NCBI RefSeq assembly: GCF_042242105.1
Contig: NC_092027.1
Location: 13,758,721-13,822,720, forward strand
Source of the DNA: Pempheris klunzingeri
Lineage: Eukaryota > Chordata > Actinopteri > Acropomatiformes > Pempheridae
Direction of reading: 5' to 3'
Length of the DNA: 64,000 nt
Positions 1 through 18,950 of this stretch are shown here, piece by piece. Made by a program: the position numbers and the translations under genes. The notes beneath the pieces were generated by a model. That model was not told the DNA's origin and searched no databases. It was given only the letters and a program-made list of their open reading frames with translations. Each line of letters opens with the position of its first letter. Position 1 is the first letter of the stretch.

Positions 1-411
1 ATGTGGGTACAGAGTGATGTAACTGCTGTGTGGGCTGGTGAAATAAGAAGCAGCAGCAGCTCCTGTGTAGACGGGGAATGAGGGCTCAGTCCACACAGGC
101 GTCCTCTTGATGGGCTTAGCAGCTCCATTAGCAGTGAGTCCTTGGTGTGTGCTGCCCCCTGTTGAGCAGAGGGGGGAACCTCCAGCTGAAGCTGGAAGGA
201 GGAGAGGCTCCTCACAGTCCCAGCTGAAGCTCCTCTTCGTCCCAACTCTGTGTGCGTGTGTGGACCGAGGCTGCTGCTCCACCCTGACCGGCACGCTGGA
301 CAGAGGAGAAGCTCTGGAGGGCCGAGCAGAGGGGCTGTCTCTCTTCAGGAGGGATTCAATGGAGAAAGGACTGCTGAACTTCACCTCACATCTGATCTGA
401 ATCAGGAGAGT
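1..411 (-). CDS. Partial exon of an unidentified, transcription-factor-like gene (EH1-type motif)
   Basis: On the minus strand one frame stays open from about 411 to the window edge. It is too short of a start codon to be a complete ORF: no in-frame ATG lies between it and the upstream stop at about 442, so it would be an internal or terminal exon. A plausible acceptor (gattcag) sits near 385. Early in the exon the peptide reads SSPFSIESLLKRD, which resembles an engrailed-homology-1 (Groucho/TLE-binding) motif as found in forkhead, homeobox and some T-box regulators. A low-complexity Ser/Pro/Arg stretch follows, then KRSFSWDCEEP, an Ala run and a Tyr/Ser/Pro-rich segment typical of transcription-factor activation tails. 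No DNA-binding domain is visible, so the family cannot be named. The gene would read towards position 1 and lies 3' of beta-catenin on the same strand. It could also be a chance ORF. Confidence 0.42.
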
Positions 412-2280
412 GGAGAGCTGAGCAGGGCTCCGATGGCCTGCTCAGCTCTCTGTTATTGCAAATGTCTTGACCCTTTCTTTCTCTCTTTCTTTTCTCTTGG
501 AGGACTAATATGGTGGTCCCAGAAATTGCATATGGTATAACTACAAAAATAGAGTAACAGTAACAGTGTGATATTCAGAAATTCTATACCCTAGACAATG
601 ATAATGATATTAACAAGTCATTTTATTTGCATGGCTAGTATTAACATGTTCATACCTTTACAGGATACAGATGAAAGAGCACCAGTATAAAAGAGATACC
701 CAGAGTGTATGCTTTAAATCTGAAGATATAAGGATCATATACAAGCAACAACATTCACAAAACCATTGAACCTCCAAGGTCCATCATCGCATTCATGACG
801 ATTCAGACCTCATTTCCTTATGAAACGCTCCTCATTAACATGGAATACACACTTTTACCATAACGTCCTATTGATCTTAAAGGCTGCCTTAAGGGCCTGT
901 AATGATGGATCATTTCCAAAGAAGGCGTGAGCATCCATACCTTAAATCCTTTTTTAGTTTGTGGATTTTTTTTCTTCCACGGCATAAACACATGAATTAT
1001 TCATGCTCTAACAACTATGGACACTTCACTGAAACAAACTTATATGTTTTGGGTTAGTTGAAATAAAAGGCAGAATCTAAGTGATTTTAAATATGGTACA
1101 CATTTTATTAATCCAAAAATTTGTAGGCCTATTTCACAGATTATGGATTTTCACATCATTTCTCTCTTACTTTTTTATATGAACATGTTAAGGCACTACA
1201 GATTTAGTGCCACTAAATCTTACTGAAAGGCAAACTTCTATCCTTTCCTCCTTAAATCTTATCTTAAACCACTTCAAACTTTTCATTTAGCATGTCACCC
1301 CTCTGCCTTACACATGCACTGGAATGTTGTTGAAGCTCTGTAGCCATGACCCTTAATCGAAACTGTGGTTTAAGTGTCCTAGTTCTTTTGATTTTCTTTG
1401 CAATTGCACTCTCAACTTGTGCAAGATCGTCAGCTATATGTGAAAAATGAATGTATGTGAAAGTTCCTTTTGAGGGTGTTGAAGCTTTATGCATTTTTTT
1501 TTCTTTAAATAAGACCTTCAGATGGTTTGTCTCAGTCTTCTCTTGCTTTAAACATCTGAAAAACTACAGGAACCTTGTCTACTCAATGATGATGAATGAA
1601 ATAGAATGTCTTAACTAACTGTACTTTGCATGTGGGATATAGGCTGTGGGTCCTTTTGGTCATTAAGTCTTAGTGATCAAAATGACCCACTGTCTTAGTG
1701 CTGTATGCTACTGGCACAATAAAAACACTTCATGTTTTTTTCTTATTTTCTAACAGCCTTAGGTTTCATTTCAGAACTGAACCTTTAAATTAATAATAAT
1801 TTGGTCACACATTGAAGTTCTTTGACTATTCATCTCAAATAGCAATAGTTGTATATCTTTACCAGTCACCTCCTTGTGAACAAGAAACTGTTGTAGGACA
1901 TCATTTCAGTAACATTTCAGATGGCACCATGTCTATATTTCAAATATATTCTTAGGTCAGTTTTTTGTATCCTTTGTGCTCTCTCATCTATCTTGTGTAT
2001 TCCAGCTTTGATATTTTGTCTAACACTGTCACCATGTAAGTGCAGAGGATACAGAATTCAAAATGGACAAAAAAAAAAAAAAAGCTTTTCATACACATTT
2101 GAATTAGACGACTGAATTAATGTCAGGGTTGTGTGGCACAACTTGAGGGTAATTTCACAAGCTGTCACTGCATTCATGACCCCTTCATAATGCAAGGGCA
2201 TGAAAACACAGGCCTGACTGTCACTGAAGTCAACAGTCTTTATATGATGGACAGAAGACACAGGACAGAGACTAAATGAA
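412..2280. other. Intergenic, AT-rich, no gene recognised
   Basis: Between the partial exon at the left edge and the beta-catenin polyadenylation site I see no convincing exon. The DNA is AT-rich with short homopolymers (for example poly-A at 2070-2084). A minus-strand 76-codon ORF at 1264-1494 has fairly ordinary amino-acid composition, but it has no clear splice sites and resembles no family I know. Confidence 0.5.
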
Positions 2281-2292
2281 ATAAAATGCCAT

Positions 2293-3340
2293 TTTATTGT
2301 TCAGCCGTGTCATAACCTCGTCTCCAAAATAAGCACAGCAGGACTACAACTGGTTCATCAACCTAGCTACCCTTGATAGCACATAAAACTGGGTTTTATT
2401 AGACCACCAATGATAGCGTTAAAGACTTTTCTATCAGACATCCAATGATAGCATACAAAATAGTTGTTAACCTACCAGTGATACTGTATATAAAACACTT
2501 GTCTCTAGATTTATCCCCAGCCCACCCTCAATTTCACCCATATCCCTCTTTAGAACATTTGTGACACTGACATATTTTATGCTTAAACAAGCACATATTA
2601 AGAATGCATAATTCTCCATTTTTGAGATTATAAAAAAAAACTACACAATGTTACACTATAAGTCAGAGTACAATTCAACTGATTATTAGTGTTCTACACA
2701 TTCGGCCATAAACCAAAGGAACATTGTATAATATCACTATAACTTAACACTACATGTAATATACGTTTTTAAAAAAAAAAATTACAAATGATTAGCATTG
2801 AAGAGAAAATGAAGATGCTAGTGCGAAGACAAGCTGGGTCAGTACCATAACAGAGAATGAGTAATACAAAAAGAAATAAAAAAATAGAATAAGAAAAATA
2901 GAAACAAAAAACTGATAAGAATACAGGCAAGGCTAAAACATGTGTTTCAAACTTTTAAGATCCACCTCATGTGCACTCATCCATTTAGGTAACCTGCTCC
3001 AAGACCTCCATTGTGTGATTCCACATCTCTTCGATACTTTAATCCCTGCTTTTCCCCCCAGCTTCGACTTGCTTTAACATTCCCGTGGCAACCATCTTCT
3101 TTGTTTTCTTGTGTCAGGCACTTTCCAAGACCCCTTATTCCTCTCTTTACCCTCAACAACTCTACAGGCCAATCATAATGCTGATTCAGACAATACAGGC
3201 CAATCACAATGCAGGTTCTATCAGAATACAACTGCAAAAAGAGCACAGGACAAAATGTTCCATCAGTGTGTTGCTATTTATATCAATATTGCTTTTACAG
3301 TGAACTTGAAAGTTTTCTGTGGAGGTCCATCTTACCAATC
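2293..3340 (-). other. ctnnb1: Beta-catenin 3' UTR with polyadenylation signal
   Basis: Downstream of the beta-catenin stop codon the minus strand is AT-rich with no further coding potential. The first well-placed AATAAA on the minus strand lies at 2293-2298 (TTTATT on plus), giving a 3' UTR of about 1.05 kb, similar to that of mammalian CTNNB1. The cleavage site itself cannot be seen. Confidence 0.6.
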
Positions 3341-10446
<7,106 letters not shown>

Positions 10447-10483
10447 TGTTCTTGCCTGCCCTCAGCCCGCACAGCAGATATGT
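10447..10483 (-). other. ctnnb1: Beta-catenin exon 2, 5' UTR part
   Basis: The exon carrying the ATG starts after a clear acceptor (ttttacag) at 10484-10486. It has 37 non-coding bases before the ATG at 10446-10444, codes for MATQ plus one base, and is followed by a consensus GTAAGT donor at 10433-10428. This tiny coding start in exon 2 matches the vertebrate beta-catenin gene structure. Confidence 0.85.
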
Positions 10484-11485
10484 CTGTAAAAGGAAACAGG
10501 TACACAGGGGAAAATAAGACAACTCGCACTCAACCTTGAGTTCTTGCTTGCCAAAGCCAAACTTAATCGTAATGTTTATGCGTTTCTCCAACGTGGTCTA
10601 AATTTTAAAACCGCTGTCTTCTGCGCTACCTGAGCCAGCTCCCTCTGATTCAGACGCTTGTTTGGCTTACTGTCGTAGCTATGAGGGGAAATGCCGAGCC
10701 TCCACCTCCAGCCGAGAGAGCAAAGCGGTGGGTATTTCCAGGCCAGCATGAACACAATTCACCATTCAGCGGCAAAGAACATCAAAGGCATATTTCTCCC
10801 CCTCCCCCTACCACGGCCAAGTTCCGACCTCGCAGCTTGGGTTTCCAATGAGAGAAACTACCCCCTCCGCCCCGCAATCACTTCCATGACTCCTCCTCTC
10901 ATGGTGGGTCTAACTATGAGCGTAACAAGCGTTTTAAACTACACTATAACCCAGTTAGCGGAGTAGGTTGCATCAGTCAATAAACATAATTAATTGACAT
11001 ATTCAAGACCGAAGCGCTAGCATGCGTTAGCCGCCGCTGCTGCTAGCTAACAGGTTGGCTAGCTTACCTTGAACGCTCGCTAAGCTAACGTAACATGCCT
11101 AGCTAAACCCTCCGCTAGTTAGCTAACTAGCTAACATAAACAAACACCGTTTAGGGCTTCACTCACGAAGACTAAAATGTTCAAACTTGTCCTGCAGCAC
11201 TACCAACACTAGAGGTAACCACTGTTACAAATCAGCTCATGGTTGGAGTCGTGACTTTCAAGCAAACCCTCCAAATGCTCAATTCTGGTTTGATTAGCTT
11301 AGCTAACCAGGACGTATGAAAAGTAGATCCAAGCGCCACCGTACAAAACCTGCTGTGCTGCCAGCCAAATCAGAAAACCCCACCGGAGCCCCCTCCCCAG
11401 CCAAAGATGAATTTCTCTGGTGAAGCAAACACTGACGTGCTGCGAAATGGTTGTATAAGAGATGTAGTAAACATACTATCTTTAC

Positions 11486-11620
11486 CAGAGTCGAGCGGCT
11501 CCTCCGTGGTTCTTGTCGGGAAGATTTTCTCTTTTCTCTTGGCTGAAAATAGGAAAAGGGCTGCTAGGTGAACCACCCGTACAAGTCCGAACCACACCCG
11601 CTGTTGCTCCGCCGAAGATG
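11486..11620 (-). other. ctnnb1: Probable non-coding exon 1 and promoter region of beta-catenin
   Basis: A donor (CTG|GTAAAG on the minus strand) ends an exon at 11486. Upstream the DNA becomes relatively GC-rich with several CpGs (about 11500-11640), as expected for a housekeeping promoter. The 5' end of the exon is not defined by the sequence. The intron from here to exon 2 is about 1 kb. The right boundary given is an estimate. Confidence 0.5.
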
Positions 11621-11647
11621 TTGCTTCCGCCTGTGCGGTCGAACATC

Positions 11648-11657
11648 AAGATGGCGA
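11648..11657 (+). promoter_or_regulatory. YY1-like AAGATGGCG motif near the beta-catenin start region
   Basis: The plus strand has AAGATGGCGA just upstream of the likely beta-catenin exon 1. This fits the YY1 core (AANATGGCG) common near vertebrate transcription starts. The ATG within it opens only a 12-codon frame, so it is not a gene start. Confidence 0.35.
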
Positions 11658-11699
11658 AGAGGAAAATACAGTATTCTGCCGCACTCTAAAAACTAGGCC

Positions 11700-13720
11700 G
11701 CCATTTAAAATAAAGTTTTAGCATCGAAACTATTCTTCTGCACTTATTGCCAGATATTTAGGCATTTTCATATTAAGAGCAATTTGCTTTTCATTTTTGG
11801 GATTTCTCCCCCATGTTAATGTAAGGTTTGTGATAGTTGCTGTAGTGGTGGGGAGGGCGAGGTGCATTCATTAGAAAGGAATGTGATTCATGAGCTGCTG
11901 TGATATGATAGAGGGGGTTAATTAACATCCAGTTAACTCAGAGACACAAACATTTCCCCTAGCAGCTCTGTATTATGCATGCATTTACCTTATTCAATAA
12001 AATCAAACACCTCTCACATCCACTGGCACAAAGTTAAAGTGGAGCTCTTTTTGCAAATGCAAAGCCGCAATATTTAAAGAAAGAAGACAGCAAAATTACA
12101 CCACATAAAAAGCTTTAGATTTTCATGACTGGATTCAAGCCCATAACTTGATCCCATGACACATAGTGTCCATCTATAAGACAAAACATTAATTGTAAGA
12201 GAAACACAATAGCCACAGGAACATCATACTGTGCTGTGGTGGAATCAGTAGCATTCGACCATTTGGCCCTATCACTGTTTTTGTCCTTATATTAACTGAT
12301 CAACTTGAGACAGCTGTGATTTCAGTCCATCACTTACTGACTAATGGCTGACAGTAAAACTCACACATATTAGGATATATCAAGGCTACTTTGTGTGGCT
12401 TTAAAATGCTTAAAAACATTGAATATCTTTATTCTTGAAAATTCATTTCTTATGCATGCATTTACATTTTGAGCAATTGTTCAGAGGTTTGCTGTAATCA
12501 AATTGCAATGCACATGCCTGCGTTAACAACAGTCTGATATCTAACATCCACTTCGATGCATCTAGTTTGACCATTTGATCAATTTTTATGGCTGTATAAT
12601 ATTTATGGCTATAACAATCAAAGAAGAAAGTGTCACTGTAGTCTAGTACACGTTCATGTGTCTGACACGTGCTTTAGACTAGAAAAGGTCAAAGTCCAAA
12701 GTGTCATTGGGGAGCTCATTGGTATTGCTACAAGAAATGAAAAAGGAAACTTCTGATCATTTATTATACCACAGTAATCATTGGGAACACTTTCCTATTC
12801 ATCTCATCTCAAAGAGCAACAGAAATGTGAAGTAATGCTAATGAAATAATTCTGTCACATGTCTGCAAGGGGTATAAATAATATCTGAGAGAAGACAGTA
12901 ATGAGACAGACCACATGCTACCAGAGCAAATGAAGGTGTGACTATATAATTTCTCATACACTGCTGAAGATGAATCATAAAGTGATGACATTTATTTCAG
13001 TGACTGCCTCTGGATTTTAATTATTTTCCACTTTTTTTTATTTAGTCTGTAGGACTGACATGAAACCCTGAGAATTAAATTGTGTGAAGCTCATCTACTG
13101 TCTCCAACTGTGGTGGAGAGAGGAGCAAGTACGTTTCACTTACTTGAGTAATAAAGGCTATTGCATGATAAATAGTAAAGACAAGATAAAGCACAATTAC
13201 TGTGCGTCTGCGGGGTATCATCAAAAAATTAGACTGGTCATCAGGAACATCTACAAATCTCATACCCAGATCCATTTCTAATATAGAGGAGCGAACCTTC
13301 TCTTACATGTATATTCATTAATTTGACAAAAATTAGTTGCTTTTATTCTGTCTAATCTGTCCAAGTGCATGATTGTCCTTCCAGTCCAGTAATCTGAAAT
13401 GTATTGTATTTGTCTGCTTAAAGACAAATAATGCCTTCATGGTGAGACTACTAATAGCGCCTGCAACAGTATCTACTCATATGGTTCAGTCACTTATGTG
13501 TTCATTTTCTCCAAGTTGGATGTTTTCTAAATAAATTCTTATGATTTAATTTTTTTTTAAAAACCAAGAAAATCCCAAAATGTGGTGTCTTGCATAAGGT
13601 CACCTTTGTAACAATTCTTCATCACAAAATATGACTTCCTATTCAGAGTGAATTGAGGACAAATGACTGCTAAAACAAAAAGCAAAGAGAAGCCAGGTGG
13701 ATGAATCCGAATAAATACAC
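11700..13720. other. Intergenic spacer between beta-catenin and dync1li1
   Basis: About 2 kb of AT-rich DNA between the beta-catenin promoter and the dync1li1 3' end. No ORF has coding character and no splice-linked exon series is visible. Confidence 0.6.
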
Positions 13721-13722
13721 CT

Positions 13723-14278
13723 TTTATTTGACTGATTAACAGATCTGATTATACAAACGCCAACACAGAGCTCTGAAATAACAGGACCAATCAGCGAGAC
13801 AATGACTGTACATTCTTGGTGTGACCCTCCCTAGTTCTGACCCCCAGTTCTTGCCCACCCACCACCCTGCCCGCAGTAACTATGAATCACTAGTGCTTCT
13901 TTCTGTACAAGTAAAGCTCAGCTACCCACCCCCTACCACCCTCCCTTTTCAGTGTCTGTTATCTACAGGTTTGAGCAGTATGTACCACGAGGGGGAAGTT
14001 TGGCCAATTGTAGAACTTGGTGTCGTGGTGGGCTAGAGGTGCCTTCTACACAGGACAAGAGCTTGAGTGTGAACTTTTTTGTCATGTTTGGTTTGTGTAG
14101 TCTAGCAGACAAGGCTGCTGTAGTAATATAATAGTGTATGCACTGTTTTGAGAGCTTGTAGTGTAAAAGCATAGTAATATTTTTTTGCCTTTTGGTTGAA
14201 ATGCAAACAGCCAAAATCTCTCCACATACAGGTCTAGGTTGAAGCAACATCCTTAATTTTCTCGATCTGCCTCACTCC

Positions 14279-14309
<31 letters not shown>

Positions 14310-15012
14310 TCATATGCACACACACAAATACTGGTATGTTTGTCCCTTCATCTTAAAAAAAACCAAATGAGACTGTTTGAAATTTTGTTTCAGGCATATT
14401 TTTTTTTGTTCTGAATCTCTTCCTCTGGCCAAGTGTGACGTGCCCCGCACACATTAAACACACAATCACACAATCATCCCTATAGTTCCTAAGTGCAGTT
14501 TCTTCAACATGCGCCCTTCAGCAGTTCCTACAGTAAAAACACTACCTGTACCATCACAAGAAATGGATGGATAAAACACCCTCGCTTTCATTCTCGCAAT
14601 CAATCTTCTTCAACCTGCCCCTCGCTTCTTCTCATCCCAACCTCCACACCCCCATTGGTCCCCCATACCCATTTACTCTCATGTAACAGACAGTCTTATA
14701 TGTAACAATGACAAATATTTGCCCTCAGCGCAACAGCCAGGAAGAGAGGAGAAAAGGGGGGAGGAGAATGAGTTGCGGGGAAAAAGGGGCAGGGGAAGTG
14801 AGGGTGAGTTCATCTCCTTGAAGAGACAGTGAAAAACGATGGGGAGGGAAAACTGTGTGCCCACCCCTCCTTTCCCCCTACATCCCTCTTCCTCCCCACA
14901 TCTTTGTGATGGAGTGGAGTGTGAGAGCGTAGGGAGGGAGGACAAGGGAGGAGGAGGATGCTTGAGGTTGAGGCAGGGGAGAGAAGAAGAGCAGGGTGAA
15001 GTGTGTTGGTCT
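13723..15012 (-). other. dync1li1: dync1li1 3' UTR with polyadenylation signal
   Basis: From the stop codon to a minus-strand AATAAA at 13723-13728 is about 1.29 kb. The stretch includes an (AC)n tract near 14285-14312 and a purine/pyrimidine-biased block at 14730-15000. Long ORFs over that block are low-complexity Ser/Pro/Leu and are not considered genes. Confidence 0.65.
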
Positions 15013-18000
15013 TCATGTGTCCTGGCCGTCGGTGGCAGGGGTCTCGTTGGCATTGGGCAAGTCCGAGTCAGTCTCCCGGCTGGATATGCGGTCCAGCTCC
15101 GCCTGTACGTCGCCCAGGCCCAGCTTCGAACCTGCATCAAGTGTGGGCAAATACAAATAAGTACCATCTCACAGCGAAAGTAACCAAAATCTCAAACAAG
15201 ATAAATAACAGTGCATTTTCACAGCATTGAGTGGTTAAGGCAGGATGCAATAAGCACAAAGGCAGTTACACATGGGTAAAACAAGAGCTGGATGAAATAT
15301 TGGATATTGAATAGTTTTACCCATATTGCCCAGCCTTGGTTAGAATCATGTGCAATGTTTGTGGCAGATGTTAGTTATGAGAAACGCAATGCAACATGCC
15401 AAAAAAAATAATGTAGAGAAGCAGAATGGAGATAGGGTGTTAGGACAGGAAACATTAGGGTGCAATTAAATGACCAAATGAAATGATCCTAGCATAGTTA
15501 GCACTTTTTTCCACCAACCAAGTAGGTGAGAAGAAAAGAGTGCCCTTCTGAAACATGTTGGCCTTTCTGCTGGTGATTTTTACAAAGTTCTGGATCCCCA
15601 TAGTATGAAATCAATGCACCTATTCCTTCTCACATGACCTCTGAAACGCTTTTGGTGCCATGGGATCATCTCCTGAACTGCAACATCAGTTCTCAGATTG
15701 GGCAGTTCTTCATTTAACAAAGACTTCATATAGTCTAGTCATTTAAATAAACAAATATTTGATAGCCCACAGCCTAGTCCACGTGCATTTACACAAGAAG
15801 AAAGTGGGGGACAGAGGAAGCTTGATCCTGGCATTGCTCCTCCTCGGATGCTGGAGTTAAGTTGGAGGCCCAAGGGAAGGGAGGGTGGGGGTCAAAGAAA
15901 AGATGGGATTCTTCTGAAAATGAACAATGGCATACACAAGCAGTAATATATGAGAAATGTCTCTCTCACACACCTTAACGTGGCCAGCATCCTCTGACTA
16001 GTGCATACACATATACACATTATGAATGATGTTAACAGTGAGACTGTACAACACACCGTGAGCATAGTTATGAATGAAAAAGAAACATGCAGAGCTACAA
16101 ACAGGCAGAAAGATGATAGGTGTTTGTTTGTGTGGTTGGTAGATGCACTCAGACCCTTTTATGATTCTCTTTACCGTGTGTTATGTTCATGTCTGGAGTA
16201 GAGGACAGGAGAGTAAAGAGATGAGAAAATAAAAGGATGGCAGATGGGAGGTGGAAACCAAAAAGAAGCCGAGTGATGAGGAGCAACTGAAAATGCCATT
16301 AAATCGTAAAAACACGATTGAATACATTTCACTTTTTTCTCTATCCAACTAAACCAAAGCATCGTAACACCTGGTGTGTATTCTCACCTGACTTGCGTAC
16401 TGTTCCTGGAGTGTTGTTACCGCCACCTGGCGTCCCCGGACCTCCTGTCCCCGCTTTCTTTGTCAGTAGACTGTTGAAGAAATTGGCCAACACGCCCTCA
16501 CTGGTCTGACCTGCAGCATATAGGGACTAGAGTTAAAAAAAACAACAACAACAACATGCACACACACAGAGACTCACATTCACACGAAGCCATGCAGTGG
16601 GCATGTGTGTGCAGTGATGAAATGCATGACGTACCTGACTGTGGCATGGCGTTTGCTACGTTGGCCGCTGCAGAGCGATTACTCGTCCTGGGGGAACCAG
16701 TGGGTGCTCTGGTGGTGGTGTCCTACAAGCAACAGCAGTTTATTTCACACATATTGACACTGAGACGCTTCATATAATCAAGCCAAAACTAGAAAAAAGG
16801 AGCACTCACCACTGGCCGCCCTGCTGTCACAGCGGGCTGTTTGGCGAGCAGCGACTGCAAATTAGAGCGCAACATGCACACTCTCACCAATTAGTATTTA
16901 ATTAACATATCAAGACCCTCAAGTCAGATTTAATTGGGGTGCCCATAAGCAGCAAACAAAGTGGCATTAAAACAACAGAAATTTTCGGACCTGCAGTTTT
17001 ACCAGAAACACTTGGTCGTCTTCTGCCTGAATCTCCTTTTCATGTACAATCTGGTGACAAGCAAAAAAAAACAAAACAAAGAATGAGTCTTTTTCACTTC
17101 AAGCCCTTCTTTGCAGCTCTACAACAGCTAATAAATTAGACTGGATAAAACCATCTTGATGCCTGCAGAGATATTGGGTAAAGCCTAGTACACTGGCAGT
17201 GAAAGATGATGTAGAAAGTAATGAATGGATCATTACTTTCTACATCATCTTTCACTGCCAGCAGCACTAATCAATTGGTTCTGCTGTAACCTCAGCTTGC
17301 CTACGAGGATCTTTCCAAGTTAGCCGTTGTTTTAGTAAGTAAATAGTTTTAGCAAGTACATAGTTTTAGCCTGTACCTTTCTGACTGGCGGTTTGACTAT
17401 TACGTCCTCAAAGCTGTCGTCTGCTTTTATTGTCTGGAAGTTCTCGTGTAGTATGGCAATCTTCTTCTCATTGTCCCAACCTGATGGACTGACAGAGCAA
17501 GGGAGGGTTACATACCAAATACAGGTGGCCCCCGCTGTTCTAGCACATACACACCCACACACACACCCACACACCCACACACACACAGGCTTACATGAAG
17601 ACAGCATCTCTCTCCACCACTTGTGCCGGGCAGTGGAAAGGAAAGCCGTAGAGTCTGTGGACCAGATATTTGTACAGGATGTCCAGGTTTTTCATCTCCT
17701 TCACTGATGTGTAAACCAGAGACGCTCCGTCTGACATGGGCGTCAAGGATATTTTCAACACTACCATTTTCTAAATATGGGAGCAAAAATAAAAACTACC
17801 ACCACAGTGAAAAAAAACTGGCATCTCTTAATAACTGTAGCACTACAGAAAAAAAGATTCTAACAGTGACAAGTTTTTACCAATACAAAGAAGATAACAC
17901 TAAGACAGCATGCAATCTTGGCTCATTTTAAACACATAACCCGTGAAAACATAATACTATTTCCACTCAGCATTGGCTGGAGGATGATCCTGAAAAACAA

Positions 18001-18911
18001 ACAATTTCAAGCAGTGCTGGGGAATCTTTTGGCTTTTATCGAACCCTCTTTGCAACAACAACCGTTCAGATACAGCATATGTGGCCAAAATACTGCAATA
18101 ACAATACTACTGTGCGCTTAGTCTATGACAGAACAAAACACCTTGGTAGTGCCGATCACTCAGCTGCATCACCATCCTTCAGCACTGAGTAGCTGGACGT
18201 CAGGAGAGCACAGGCCAAAAATGTGAATGAATGCCTTAAATCTCAGCATCTGACAGGAAAATTGCAGAGTCAGTGGTATTGATCAACAGCCCGATAAAAC
18301 CCCCTGGGCACACTGTACTGATCAACAGTTTCATTGTTTTCTGACTATTCAAATTTGTTGTGTGAGCGCCTTTTGGCTCACAGCAGCCAAAGGCAGCGAC
18401 AATGTTTAGTGAAGGATACACTGCAGACAGAAACGTCTGACGTGAGACTGGATGAAGTCCAGGTGTTCGTCTCTGTAGTCGTGCTCCTTCTCCAGTGTGC
18501 TGATGGCATCGCACTGATGTCAGATTGGCAGGTGTCAGGCAGAGGTGAATGTGTGAAAGGAGACGCAATGCCAAAAAAAAAAAAAAAAAGACTTTTCTTT
18601 AAGACCTTTCTATTTCTACATTATTAAACAATGACATTTCCACAGTCCTGGAATAACGGCATGTATACAGCACAGAGTGGATAATGTACACTTTGATTTT
18701 AAGGTAAAAGTAAAATGTGTTTCCCACATAAGCCAGCAATGACTGAGTGTGTGTACCTTGGTGCAGACAACCACCACTGGTATCCCCAGGTTGTGTGTAA
18801 GTGTGTTGTCTCCTAATGGCAGCAGCACACTCTCCTCATCTTCACTCCTCCTCTGCGGGGTGCCATCCTCCCCACTCCCTGGCTCTGTGTACTCCTGGAA
18901 CTGTTTTACAA

Positions 18912-18950
<39 letters not shown>

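Noticed and set aside
1264-1494. Minus-strand 76-codon ORF with natural-looking composition
   Set aside because: No convincing acceptor or donor, T-rich start context, and no family resemblance; left as non-coding.
14679-15183. Long ORFs on both strands over the end of dync1li1
   Set aside because: They overlap the dync1li1 last exon and 3' UTR in wrong frames and are low-complexity Ser/Pro/Leu.
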